The notes: generated by a model not told the origin, from the sequence alone. DNA of 64,000 nucleotides from Leadbetterella sp. (GCA_019638185.1 JAHBUH010000002.1:62001-126000), one strand, 5' to 3'. Shown: positions 49,095 through 57,021, counted from the first letter of the stretch. Numbers and translations: made by a program.

Positions 49095-49154
49095 AGTCAG
49101 GATCAAACTTAAGTAACTATCTGGGGAGAGGCAGGTATTTTATCACGCGTAGAG
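49076..49154. repeat. 21-bp direct repeat at the 3' end of murF-alr
   Basis: 49076-49096 (covering the last codons and stop of murF-alr) and 49134-49154 match at 19 of 21 positions, sharing the core TTTTATCA-GCGTAGAG. The second copy sits 2 bp before the end of the convergent GH140-like gene. Confidence 0.75.
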
Positions 49155-49155
49155 G

Positions 49156-50490
49156 TTACCCCTTCCCGTCCAGCACCAGCACCCAGTCGTGCCCGTAACC
49201 GGTGGTGGGAGGCGTAAACACATGCTTTTTGCTGTTTTCTATTTTCCCGGCGTCTGTGGATTCGCCGGTTCGGGGGTTATACCATTGGGCCCGGAGCGTT
49301 TTGCCGGCTATTTTCCCCGGATTTAGGGTAAAGGGCTTGCCGTAGGCGGTATAGATAAAAGCGTAATCTTTGCCGCGGGTGGCCTGTACTCTTTGGTGGG
49401 CATCGTAATTATTTTCTTCGATGAGGCTTTGATCCGGAATGCGGTCTAAAACCGGCCGGGAGGCAATCAGCTTCTTCAGGTGTTTCATCTGGTTGGCACC
49501 TGGGAGGTCAAGGGCCTGGTACCAGTAGTAATGCGGGTTATTTACGGGCTCAGCTCCGGGGCGGTTCATCTGCCATACGCTGTGGCAGCCGTAAGTGACG
49601 CCGAAACCGCCGGCAAACATGCCCAAATAAACGGCTTTACGGATGTCATAGGCGCCTGAAGTGCCCAGTTCACCGGCATTGAAGCAAACGGGATGGTCTT
49701 CGTAAATGGGTTCACCGTCCAGCACCGGCTTATGGGGGAGGCGGTTCCAGGACTGGAAGAGCTTACGATATACGGCCTCATCGCGGCAATGCCCGGTCTG
49801 GAACATATTCACATCCAGCCAGGAATCCCGGGGAAACCATTCGGACGCGCCCTCTTCATTGGGCTGGGGATGAAAGGTGATGAGCGCCATTTCAGGCCCG
49901 CCGGTACCTTCTTCAATGCCCCGGGCCATGGCCCGCCATACTTCCACATCATCGGAACCTTTCCTGGGGTTCCGGTCGCCCCCTAATACCCAGATGATGT
50001 TTTTACGATCTTTGTAACGGTTCCCGATCCACCGGCCGTACTGATAGGCATTTTGCGGATGAAAGATCTCCGGGCCTTTGCCCCAGGAGCTTTTGAAGAG
50101 TTTATCGCCCCAGGTGGGCAGTAGCGCCAGGGTCAGCCCCAGTTCCCCGGCCTTGTCAATGACGAAGTCCACATGCTTAAAGTAGGCCTCATCAGGGCGG
50201 GTAGGATCCAGATCCACCAGCGGCGTATGCCCGTAGGCATTGGGCGTATTCAGGCCGTCCAGTTCGGCCAGCACCACCGCCTGAATTACGGTAAAGCCCT
50301 GCTCCGCGCGTTTGGAAAGGTAGTATTCTGCCGAGTCACGATTCAGGGCACGAAAGAGTTCCCAGGCGGTGTCGCCTATCCAGATAAAGGGCTTTTGGTC
50401 CTTAAGAAGATAGCGTTTGTTTTCGCTTACCGTAAAAGACTGGGCGCGGCAGAGAGTGCACAGGAAGAGGAAGATAAGGGTCAGGCGCAT
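49156..50490 (-). CDS. DUF4038-type glycoside hydrolase (GH140/apiosidase-like)
   Basis: 444 residues, exported (signal peptide 1-16, ends CRAQ). The TIM-barrel DUF4038 domain covers about 20-345: KPFIWIGDTAWELFRALN, WVLGGDRNPRKGS with the likely acid/base region, and DGEPIYEDHP, where the Glu is a candidate nucleophile. A C-terminal beta-sandwich (putative collagen-binding/Collagen_bind_2 type, about 360-444) follows. The family includes apiosidases acting on the pectin RG-II side chain, but many members are untested. No polysaccharide-utilisation genes are adjacent, so substrate is open. Confidence 0.9.
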   Translation of the reverse strand: MRLTLIFLFLCTLCRAQSFTVSENKRYLLKDQKPFIWIGDTAWELFRALNRDSAEYYLSKRAEQGFTVIQAVVLAELDGLNTPNAYGHTPLVDLDPTRPDEAYFKHVDFVIDKAGELGLTLALLPTWGDKLFKSSWGKGPEIFHPQNAYQYGRWIGNRYKDRKNIIWVLGGDRNPRKGSDDVEVWRAMARGIEEGTGGPEMALITFHPQPNEEGASEWFPRDSWLDVNMFQTGHCRDEAVYRKLFQSWNRLPHKPVLDGEPIYEDHPVCFNAGELGTSGAYDIRKAVYLGMFAGGFGVTYGCHSVWQMNRPGAEPVNNPHYYWYQALDLPGANQMKHLKKLIASRPVLDRIPDQSLIEENNYDAHQRVQATRGKDYAFIYTAYGKPFTLNPGKIAGKTLRAQWYNPRTGESTDAGKIENSKKHVFTPPTTGYGHDWVLVLDGKG

Positions 50491-50506
50491 GGTTATGAAA
50501 TGAAGG

Positions 50507-50514
50507 CAAATGTA
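50507..50514 (-). promoter_or_regulatory. -7 box (TACATTTG) for the GH140-like gene
   Basis: Minus-strand TACATTTG, 17 nt upstream of the ATG, matches TAnnTTTG. Confidence 0.5.
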
Positions 50515-50595
50515 GTACGGGATCTTTAAAGAATCCAGGCTTTTGCGGATCTATTTGTCATCATAATGCCAGACAAAGACCAGGCGACCCGTAAT

Positions 50596-51090
50596 CTATT
50601 TTATACGGAAAGAATCCAAATTCTCCTGTATCCTGCCTATATATTCCTCAAATTTCGCTGTCTCCGCCGTGAAGGTCACGATGTACATTTTGGTGCCTTT
50701 GATGTGGTAATATTGCTTCCAGGTCTGATGAAACTCACTTTTAAGGCCTTTGTAAATGATGTACTCGCTGTTACCGGGGAGCTTCTTCCTTTCCACAAGC
50801 TCGAAGTTTTCGATTACGGAGGGGAGGTAACCTATGGAGAAATCGGTGTATTTAGTGACCGGGTAGTTTTTAGACGGTGCGTCGGCCACGGTGATGTTAA
50901 TGTTTTCCAGGAAGGTGTCTGTGGGGGCATCCTGGGGTGCCAGGAAGGAGCAGTCATTTTCCGTGCAGTTTTCTTTGGTTTTCCAGCCGTCAGGAATGTT
51001 TATGGAATAGGAGAAGCGGGCCAGGGTGTCAACAGGGGAGGCCTGAGCCTGGAAAGCCAGGAAACAAAAGATGACGAGTAGTTTTTTCAT
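50596..51090 (-). CDS. Exported protein of unknown function (PsbP/DcrB-like fold possible)
   Basis: 164 residues with a signal peptide (1-17, ends QAQA). The mature part (FSYSINIPDGWKTKENC..., GNSEYIIYKGLKSEF, MYIVTFTAETAKFEEYIGRI, NLDSFRIK) has the IPxGW start and FxxIxxSF end typical of PsbP/DcrB-like small domains, but this is only a fold-level impression. Two cysteines (CTENDC) could form a disulfide. It begins 5 bp after the toxin gene stop on the same strand. Confidence 0.7.
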   Translation of the reverse strand: MKKLLVIFCFLAFQAQASPVDTLARFSYSINIPDGWKTKENCTENDCSFLAPQDAPTDTFLENINITVADAPSKNYPVTKYTDFSIGYLPSVIENFELVERKKLPGNSEYIIYKGLKSEFHQTWKQYYHIKGTKMYIVTFTAETAKFEEYIGRIQENLDSFRIK

Positions 51091-51095
51091 ACAGG

Positions 51096-51377
51096 TTATT
51101 TGTCCAGGTAATGCCCTATGGCAGAAACAATTACTACCGTAATTATATGTTCTTCCACTTTGTAAATTAACCGGTCTTTTTTGTTGATTCGTCGTGACCA
51201 GAATCCTTGCAGATCATATTTGAGGGGTTCGGGTTGACCTGTACCTTCGTATGGGTGAATTTTTAGTTCTGAAATGAGTTTCTGGATTTTATTCAGAACC
51301 GGTTTGTTGCCTGATTTTTTATGCTTTTCTAAATCAGTGATGGCGTTTTCAGTATATTCGATTATATACTGTCCCAT
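51096..51377 (-). CDS. YoeB/Txe-type ribosome-dependent mRNA interferase toxin
   Basis: 93 residues of the RelE superfamily. The family's C-terminal pattern is clear: GFWSRRINKKDRLIYKVEE and IVSAIGHY, with the catalytic-site basic residues and terminal His-Tyr. YoeB cleaves mRNA at the ribosomal A site when freed from its antitoxin. It overlaps the upstream antitoxin gene by 16 nt, as expected for a co-translated toxin-antitoxin pair. Confidence 0.92.
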   Translation of the reverse strand: MGQYIIEYTENAITDLEKHKKSGNKPVLNKIQKLISELKIHPYEGTGQPEPLKYDLQGFWSRRINKKDRLIYKVEEHIITVVIVSAIGHYLDK

Positions 51378-51550
51378 ATATTTTCTGTTTCGATACGAAT
51401 CCTTTTATCTTTTTCGTAGGAGTCTTTTACCTTTTTTACGAATGCCGGATTGTATGGGGCATCATGAAATTCAACAAATGGAAGAGTACGCAAGAGCTCA
51501 ATAAAGGCTTTTGCCTGTTTTGAATTTTCTTTAATTGTAATCGTTACCAT
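51362..51550 (-). CDS. Small antitoxin partner of the YoeB-type toxin
   Basis: 62 residues from ATG 51550 (MVTITIKENSKQAKAFIELL); a longer frame would extend into aroA. The N-terminal strand-helix (TITIKEN-SKQAKAFIELLRTL) followed by an acidic/basic helical tail is not the usual Phd/YefM sequence; it looks like the short Bacteroidota antitoxins that accompany YoeB. Overlaps the toxin by 16 nt. It lies 45 bp downstream of the aroA stop and may be transcribed with aroA. Confidence 0.75.
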   Translation of the reverse strand: MVTITIKENSKQAKAFIELLRTLPFVEFHDAPYNPAFVKKVKDSYEKDKRIRIETENIWDSI

Positions 51551-51594
51551 TGTTAATCGGCTTTGGTTATAAAAATAACAAAATCGTCCCGGAT

Positions 51595-52869
51595 TTAGTT
51601 TATCTCCGTAATTTTCCCCAGATCCTCCCAATAGCTCGGGTAGGATTTGGCCACCACGCCGGGCTCTTTGATGATCACGTCTCTTAACATGGCCACGGGG
51701 GCAAAAGCCATGGCCATGCGGTGGTCATCGTAGGTTTCGATGACGGGAGCGGTCGCCGCCGGATCGCCGGCCGCAGGAACGCCTGCCGCAGGGTCGCCTG
51801 CCGAATCCGAAAAGTTCGTGACCTTGTATTTATGGTTAGGCTCAATCTCCAGGAGTTCGGCGCCTATTTTCTTCAGCTCATTCTGCAGGGCCAGGACGCG
51901 GTCAGTTTCTTTTATTTTCAGGCTTTCTATCCCGGTCAGCTCGCCTTCCATTTTCAGGCCGGCCAGCACTACGGCCACGGTTTGGGTGAGGTCCGGGCAG
52001 TTGGCGAAATCCCAGCGGAAGGATTGGGCGGGAGCGATCTTCTCCAGCAAAACGCCGTCTTCGGTGAAGGTGCTTTTTACCCCCAGCTGAGCCATGATGT
52101 CTACGATGGCGCTGTCGCCCTGCAGGGAATTTTGCTTCAGTCCGAGCAGCTCTATCCGTGAGCCGGGCTCCTGTGCCAGGGCTACCACAGCGTACCAGTA
52201 GGAAGCACCTGACCAGTCGGATTCAATTTTATAGGTAACCGGCCGGTAAGCCTGGGGTTTTACCCGCAGGGTTTTATTAGGCCAGTCGGCGGTAACCTCC
52301 ACGCCGGAGGCCTCCATCTGCCGGATGGTCATGGTGATATAAGGAATGGAGCCTATTTCCCCCAGGAGCTCGATCTCCAGGCCTTTTTCCAGCCGTGGCG
52401 CTATCATCAGCAGGGCCGAGATGTACTGGCTGCTGACGTCGCCGCGAATCTTTATGCGGTCTGTTTTTTGCGGGCCGAAACCCTTGATCTGTAGGGGCGG
52501 GTAGCCTTCTCGGTTTAGGTATTCAATGTCAGCACCCAGTTCTTTCAGGGCTTCCACCAGCAGGCCGATGGGCCGCTCACACATCCGGGCCGTACCGGTC
52601 ATGATGCGGGGCTGGTTCGTCACGGAGAAGTAGGCCGTGAGGAAACGCATGGTGGTGCCGGCGTCCAGTACGTCAGCCGTGGGGCCTTCGGATTCCAGCA
52701 GGCGGATCATGGTTTGGGTATCCCGCGCGGTGGAAAGGTTCTGCAGGTTACTTTTAAAGCCGGTAAGCGCATGAATGATCAAAGCCCGGTTACTTTCACT
52801 TTTGGATGAGGCTAAGGCTATGCGTTCGTTAAATTCTCCTGCGGGTTTCCGGATAAGGTACTGGCTCAA
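51595..52869 (-). CDS. aroA: 3-phosphoshikimate 1-carboxyvinyltransferase (EPSP synthase)
   Basis: Shikimate-pathway enzyme joining PEP to shikimate-3-phosphate. 424 residues; TTG start at 52869, the only plausible start because the promoter lies just upstream. Motifs: ASSKSESNRALII at the N-terminus, DAGTTMRFLTAYFS, and TYDDHRMAMAFA. Directly before TYDDHRMAM there is an insert rich in Ala, Gly and Pro made of AG(D/V)PA pentapeptides, absent from typical EPSP synthases. The catalytic motifs are intact, so activity is expected. Confidence 0.96.
   Translation of the reverse strand: MSQYLIRKPAGEFNERIALASSKSESNRALIIHALTGFKSNLQNLSTARDTQTMIRLLESEGPTADVLDAGTTMRFLTAYFSVTNQPRIMTGTARMCERPIGLLVEALKELGADIEYLNREGYPPLQIKGFGPQKTDRIKIRGDVSSQYISALLMIAPRLEKGLEIELLGEIGSIPYITMTIRQMEASGVEVTADWPNKTLRVKPQAYRPVTYKIESDWSGASYWYAVVALAQEPGSRIELLGLKQNSLQGDSAIVDIMAQLGVKSTFTEDGVLLEKIAPAQSFRWDFANCPDLTQTVAVVLAGLKMEGELTGIESLKIKETDRVLALQNELKKIGAELLEIEPNHKYKVTNFSDSAGDPAAGVPAAGDPAATAPVIETYDDHRMAMAFAPVAMLRDVIIKEPGVVAKSYPSYWEDLGKITEIN
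51761..51805. repeat. 15-bp tandem repeat (3 units) inside aroA
   Basis: Units GGATCGCCGGCCGCA, GGAACGCCTGCCGCA and GGGTCGCCTGCCGAA at 51761, 51776 and 51791. They encode AGDPA/AGVPA/AGDPA and keep the frame. Confidence 0.9.
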
Positions 52870-52892
52870 TTCAAATGCATTTTGTTAGGCGA

Positions 52893-52900
52893 CAAAGATA
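52893..52900 (-). promoter_or_regulatory. -7 box (TATCTTTG) for aroA
   Basis: Minus-strand TATCTTTG, 24 nt upstream of the TTG start, matches TAnnTTTG and supports that start. Confidence 0.5.
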
Positions 52901-53054
52901 ATTTATTTTTTAGTGCCGGCAGATTTTATTTGGCCTTTTTGCCGGAATACCCGGCTGATATATGGTATTTTTCCAAGTTTGGGTTTCACCTTTTGCCGTT
53001 TGTCCGTTTAGGACGCCTGTCTTCTTTTGAAAGGATACGTTCATCCGAAATTTG

Positions 53055-53084
53055 TTGCCTAAGCCCGGAAATAATCTATTTTTG
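53055..53084 (+). promoter_or_regulatory. Promoter of the SPFH-NfeD pair
   Basis: -33 TTG at 53055-53057 and -7 TATTTTTG at 53077-53084, 19 bp apart, 43 nt before the ATG at 53127. Confidence 0.65.
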
Positions 53085-53126
53085 TAATAAGAAAGCAGAA
53101 TTCTAACACTTAAATTTATATATATT

Positions 53127-54038
53127 ATGTATGCTGTACTTGCTATTGTGTTTTTGGTGGTGGTCCTGATAATGATGGGGGTCAAAGTAGTGCCCCAGCA
53201 GACCGCCTTTATTGCGGAGCGCCTGGGGAAATTTAACGGCGTGCTTCAGCCGGGTATTAATTTTATTATCCCGTTTTTTGACCGGATCGCTTATAAGCAC
53301 AGCCTGAAAGAAAAGGCTTATGACATTCATGAACAGATCTGTATCACCAAAGATAACGTTCAGGTACGGGTAGACGGCGTGATCTTCCTGCAGGTGATTG
53401 ACCCCAAGCAGGCCTCTTACGGGATTAACGATTTCGTGTTTGCGGTGACCCAGCTGGCCCAGACCACCATGCGGAGTGAAATCGGTAAAATAGACCTGGA
53501 TAAGACCTTTGTGGAACGGATGGTGATCAACCACGCCGTGGTGGCGGCCATTGATGAGGCGGCTATCGGCTGGGGAGTGAAGGTATTGCGGTACGAGATC
53601 AAGAACATTACCCCGCCGGCCACTGTGCTGCAGGCCATGGAAAAACAGATGCAGGCAGAACGGGAGCGGCGTTCGGTGATCCTGGAGTCAGAGGGTAAGA
53701 AGCAGTTTGCCATTAACGTGGCCGAAGGCGAGAAAGCCCGGCTGGTACTGGAGTCGGAAGCCCAGAAGCTGCAGCAGATTAACCAGGCTGAAGGGGAGGC
53801 ATCGGCCATACGCTCCGTGGCGGAGGCTACCGCTGAGTCTATCCGCTTAGTGGCGGAGGCCATCCAGGCAAAAGGGGGCGAAGCGGCGGTTCAGCTGAAA
53901 GTAGCCCAGGATTATATTGAGCAGTTCGGTAAACTGGCTAAAACCAATAATACCATGATCCTGCCGGCCAATCTGGCGGATATGTCGAGCGTTATAGCTA
54001 CAGCAATGAATGTGATTAAACAAGAAAACAAGAAATAA
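53127..54038 (+). CDS. SPFH/band-7 membrane protein (stomatin/QmcA-like)
   Basis: 303 residues. One N-terminal membrane helix (about 3-20, LAIVFLVVVLIMMG), then a band-7 domain (about 22-195: VVPQQTAFIAERLGKF, LQPGINFIIPFFD, VQVRVDGVIFLQV), and a coiled-coil tail rich in Ala/Glu (about 190-260: ERRSVILESEGKKQ). Members form ring-like membrane scaffolds that organise microdomains and modulate proteases. Paired with the NfeD-like gene two bases downstream, the standard arrangement for this family. Confidence 0.94.
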   Translation: MYAVLAIVFLVVVLIMMGVKVVPQQTAFIAERLGKFNGVLQPGINFIIPFFDRIAYKHSLKEKAYDIHEQICITKDNVQVRVDGVIFLQVIDPKQASYGINDFVFAVTQLAQTTMRSEIGKIDLDKTFVERMVINHAVVAAIDEAAIGWGVKVLRYEIKNITPPATVLQAMEKQMQAERERRSVILESEGKKQFAINVAEGEKARLVLESEAQKLQQINQAEGEASAIRSVAEATAESIRLVAEAIQAKGGEAAVQLKVAQDYIEQFGKLAKTNNTMILPANLADMSSVIATAMNVIKQENKK

Positions 54039-54040
54039 TT

Positions 54041-54466
54041 ATGGAGCCTATCAGTATTTGGATTGTAGTGGGAGTAGCCCTACTGATCGCCGAGATCCTT
54101 TCGGTATCTTTTTACTCCATTTTTTTCGGAATAGGGGCATTGGTGACTGCACTTTTTATTTATATGGGTTTTGCAGATGATATCACTACCCAGCTGGTGA
54201 TCTTCGGTATCGCTTCTATGGGTAGCCTGCTGATCTTCCGGCAGCGACTGCTGGAAGTGTTTAATAAGAACGCCAAAGAGTTTAAGGAGATCGTGGATGA
54301 TTTTGCGCAGGTGTCGGCGCCCATTCCGCCGCACGGTGAAGGGAAGGTCTTTTACCGCGGTGCCGACTGGATCGCTTATTCGGATGCGGAGCAGAGCATT
54401 GAAAAGAATTCAAGGGTGAAGATCAGGAGGGTGGACGGCATTAAGCTGATTGTGGACCCGGCCTGA
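54041..54466 (+). CDS. NfeD-like membrane protein
   Basis: 141 residues. Two or three transmembrane helices in the first ~80 residues (IWIVVGVALLIAEILSVSFYS, FFGIGALVTALFIYMGF, LVIFGIASMGSLLIF), then a C-terminal OB-fold NfeD domain (about 85-141, GKVFYRGADWIAYSD, RVKIRRVDGIKLIVDP). NfeD partners bind SPFH proteins and help membrane-domain assembly. Separated from the SPFH gene by 2 nt and followed by a terminator. Confidence 0.93.
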   Translation: MEPISIWIVVGVALLIAEILSVSFYSIFFGIGALVTALFIYMGFADDITTQLVIFGIASMGSLLIFRQRLLEVFNKNAKEFKEIVDDFAQVSAPIPPHGEGKVFYRGADWIAYSDAEQSIEKNSRVKIRRVDGIKLIVDPA

Positions 54467-54480
54467 GAAGGTTTAGGAGT

Positions 54481-54524
54481 AAGCTGCCCGGAAGGTACAG
54501 AAATGTATCCGCCGGGCAGCTTTT
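54481..54524 (+). terminator. Intrinsic terminator after the NfeD gene
   Basis: 11-bp stem AAGCTGCCCGG / CCGGGCAGCTT, with the inner GGTACA / TGTATC also able to pair, then TTTTCTGTTTT. Confidence 0.85.
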
Positions 54525-54602
54525 CTGTTTTCAGGCAGCGGGGTTTTGTCAAAAATGAGAAAACGGGTTCACCTGTGTCAAGTTAATTTGTTATGTTTTA
54601 AA

Positions 54603-54657
54603 TGCAACATTGTTGCAAATAAAAAATACCTCTTATATTTGCAGCATTATTGCAAAT
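54603..54657 (+). promoter_or_regulatory. Promoter with two palindromic operators (Zur-like) before the CobW GTPase gene
   Basis: Perfect 15-bp palindrome TGCAACATTGTTGCA at 54603-54617, and a second copy TGCAGCATTATTGCA at 54640-54654 (13 of 15 identical), centres 37 bp apart. The -33 TTG (54613-54615) lies in the first and the -7 TATATTTG (54634-54641) runs into the second, with 18 bp between. A repressor on either copy would block RNA polymerase. TGCAA-type palindromes and COG0523 targets suggest Zur or another Fur-family repressor; that identity is inference. Confidence 0.75.
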
Positions 54658-54678
54658 AAGGGCATTTTGAGAACAGGT

Positions 54679-55887
54679 ATGAAACAGACAGGCAAATTAC
54701 CGGTGACCGTTCTGAGCGGTTTTCTGGGCGCAGGGAAAACTACCCTGCTTAACCATATTTTACACAATAAGGAGGGGCTGAAGGTGGCGGTGATTGTAAA
54801 CGACATGAGCGAAGTGAACGTAGATGCCCGGCTGGTGGAAAGCCAGGATACGCTTTCGCGGACGGAGGAGCGACTGGTAGAAATGAGTAACGGCTGCATC
54901 TGCTGCACCCTGCGCGAAGACCTGATGACGGAGGTGGAAAAGCTGGCGAAAGAGCGGAAGTTCGACTACCTGCTGATAGAGAGTACGGGTATCAGCGAGC
55001 CCATACCCGTGGCCCAGACGTTCTCTTATGTGGATGAGCAGAGCGGCATAGACCTCTCGCGGTTCAGTTATATTGATACCATGGTGACGGTAGTGGACTG
55101 CTATAATTTTTTCAATGATTTCGGGACCAATGAGTTGCTGAGCGACCGCGATCTGACGGATATGGAGGGCGACGGGCGCACCATAGTGAACCTGCTGACG
55201 GACCAGATCGAGTTTGCTAATGTGATCATCCTGAATAAAGCTGACCTGGTGGATGCCCACACCCTGGGTCTCCTGAAAGCTTCTCTCTGTAAGTTGAATC
55301 CCGGCGCTAAAATCATTCCTGCTATTTTCGGGAAAGTGCCGGTAGGGGAAATGCTGAATACGCACCTTTTTGATTTCGAGGAAGCGCAGTATGCGGCAGG
55401 GTGGCAGAAGGAACTGGAGGCGGAAAGTCATACACCGGAAACGGAGGAGTACGGGATCAGCTCTTTTGTGTTCCGTGACCGGCGGCCCTTTCATCCCGGG
55501 CGTTTCTGGAAATACCTGAATGAGGATTATCCCGAAGGGGTTATCCGGGCCAAAGGCCTTTTCTGGCTGGCTTCGCGCCCGGATGACGCCCTTAATTTTT
55601 CCCAGGCCGGGGGCTCTTCCCGGCTGGAGCCGGCGGGCGTGTGGTGGTGCAGTATGCCGTACCAGGAGCGGATCCGCTATGCGTCTTTTGTGAATAACCG
55701 GGGGCTGATAGAGAGCCGGTGGAGCCGGCAGTGGGGCGACCGCATGAATGAGCTGGTGTTTATCGGGCAGGATATGGATAAGGAGAAGATGATCGGTGAT
55801 TTACAGGAGTGCCTGCTGAATGGAGAGGAAACAGAAGCATTTAACCGGAAAGAGATTTTCAGCGATCCTTTTCCGAAGAATATGTAA
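54679..55887 (+). CDS. CobW/COG0523 family GTPase, putative zinc metallochaperone (ZigA-like)
   Basis: 402 residues from ATG 54679, about 30 nt after the predicted transcription start; a longer frame would begin in the promoter. G3E GTPase: Walker [15 protein letters not shown] at 14-27, the metal-binding motif CICC at 73-76 (CxCC), ESTGISEP, and NKAD. The C-terminal CobW_C domain (about 270-375) has [13 protein letters not shown] and [10 protein letters not shown], as in the ZigA/YeiR group that delivers zinc under starvation. The twin operators fit metal-responsive control. Next on the strand are the flavoprotein and the TonB receptor. Confidence 0.92.
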   Translation: MKQTGKLPVTVLSGFLGAGKTTLLNHILHNKEGLKVAVIVNDMSEVNVDARLVESQDTLSRTEERLVEMSNGCICCTLREDLMTEVEKLAKERKFDYLLIESTGISEPIPVAQTFSYVDEQSGIDLSRFSYIDTMVTVVDCYNFFNDFGTNELLSDRDLTDMEGDGRTIVNLLTDQIEFANVIILNKADLVDAHTLGLLKASLCKLNPGAKIIPAIFGKVPVGEMLNTHLFDFEEAQYAAGWQKELEAESHTPETEEYGISSFVFRDRRPFHPGRFWKYLNEDYPEGVIRAKGLFWLASRPDDALNFSQAGGSSRLEPAGVWWCSMPYQERIRYASFVNNRGLIESRWSRQWGDRMNELVFIGQDMDKEKMIGDLQECLLNGEETEAFNRKEIFSDPFPKNM

Positions 55888-55910
55888 GGGGTGCTGAAGG
55901 CTGACAGTGT

Positions 55911-56042
55911 AATTTTATACCCGTGAAATGGCTATGCGCCTTCAGCCGGGTGGCGAATCCCTTTCGGAAATTGAGCGGAGCGGCGATCCGCCCGCTTGCC
56001 TATGAATAAGTGGTTTGCAGCTGAAAGCTTAAATTTTATACC
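55911..56042. repeat. Short direct repeat flanking the gap between the CobW and flavoprotein genes
   Basis: AATTTTATACC occurs at 55911-55921 and at 56032-56042, each followed by two bases and TGAA, and each preceded by a CTGAA(G/A)GCT-like stretch. The second copy is the leader of the flavoprotein ATG. The ~110 bp between hold no gene. Confidence 0.7.
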
Positions 56043-56043
56043 A

Positions 56044-56955
56044 ATGAAGAACAAAAAAGATTTTGATGTAATCATTATAGGCGGAAGTTATGCGGGGCTT
56101 TCGGCCGGGATGGCTCTGGGCCGTTCCTTGCGGAATACGCTGATCATTGACAGCGGGAAGCCCTGCAACCGCTTCACGCCGCATTCGCATAATTTTATTA
56201 CGCACGATGGAGAAAAACCGGCGGTGATCGCTGAAAAGGCCCGGGCACAGGTGCTGAATTATCCTACGGTGCAGTGGCAGGAAGGCCTGGCAGTGAGCGG
56301 GAAGGCAGTAGAGAGTGGTTTTATGATCACTACGGAAACCAGGGAAGAGTTTGGGGCGAAAAAGCTTATTTTTGCTACCGGGATAAAAGACATTCTGCCT
56401 GATATAAAGGGTTTTGCGGAGTGCTGGGGGATCTCAGTGATCCATTGCCCGTATTGTCACGGGTATGAGGTGAAGAATGTCCGGACCGGCATCTTGGCGA
56501 ACGGGGATTTTGCTGTGCACTATGCCCAGCTGGTCCGAAACCTGACCCCGGATCTGGCTATTTTTACGAACGGGCAGGCCGCCTTTAGTGATGAGCAGGC
56601 GGCTAAGCTAAGCCGGCACGGGATCCCTGTCATTGAAAAGGAGATTGCGTATTTCGACCAGGAAAACGGCAGGATCCGGCAGGTAGTGTTCAGCGATAAC
56701 TCGGTTTTTCCGCTGGAGGCCGTTTATGCCCGGCCGGCGTTTGAGCAGCATTGCCGGATACCTGACATGCTGGGCTGTGAACTGACGGAGCAGGGGCTGC
56801 TTAAAACGGATATGTTTCAGAAAACCAATGTGACCGGTGTTTTTGCCTGCGGAGACAGTGCCAGCCCGATGCGCTCGGTAGCCCAGGCCGTAGCTACCGG
56901 GAACATAACCGGGGCCATGGTAAACAGCCTGTTGGCCGGGGAGGAGTTTCAATAA
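56044..56955 (+). CDS. Thioredoxin-reductase-like NAD(P)/FAD oxidoreductase
   Basis: 303 residues from ATG 56044 (MKNKKDFDVIIIGGSYAG). FAD Rossmann loop GGSYAG at 13-18; an NAD(P)-domain region; the redox pair Cys135-Pro-Tyr-Cys138 in HCPYCHGYEV; and the C-terminal FAD signature GVFACGDSASPMRSVAQAVATG. It resembles the small TrxR-like proteins of Bacteroidota and Firmicutes whose partner thiol is unknown. Between a metal-chaperone GTPase and a TonB receptor, a role in reducing metal-bound or stressed thiols is possible but unproven. Confidence 0.88.
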   Translation: MKNKKDFDVIIIGGSYAGLSAGMALGRSLRNTLIIDSGKPCNRFTPHSHNFITHDGEKPAVIAEKARAQVLNYPTVQWQEGLAVSGKAVESGFMITTETREEFGAKKLIFATGIKDILPDIKGFAECWGISVIHCPYCHGYEVKNVRTGILANGDFAVHYAQLVRNLTPDLAIFTNGQAAFSDEQAAKLSRHGIPVIEKEIAYFDQENGRIRQVVFSDNSVFPLEAVYARPAFEQHCRIPDMLGCELTEQGLLKTDMFQKTNVTGVFACGDSASPMRSVAQAVATGNITGAMVNSLLAGEEFQ

Positions 56956-56970
56956 GAATATTGAAATATA

Positions 56971-57002
56971 TTTGTTAGTTTAATCTAACATTTATATTTT
57001 TG
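56971..57002 (+). promoter_or_regulatory. Promoter with DtxR/MntR-like inverted repeat before the TonB receptor
   Basis: -33 TTTG at 56971-56974 and -7 TATTTTTG at 56995-57002, 20 bp apart. Between them lies TGTTAGTTTAATCTAACA (56973-56990), an inverted repeat of TGTTAG / CTAACA with one mismatched pair in the centre. The core TTAG-N-TTAA-N-CTAA resembles DtxR/MntR-family operators (by known consensus); the regulator is not in the window. Confidence 0.7.
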
Positions 57003-57021
57003 CCCTATAATCGAAAGGAAT

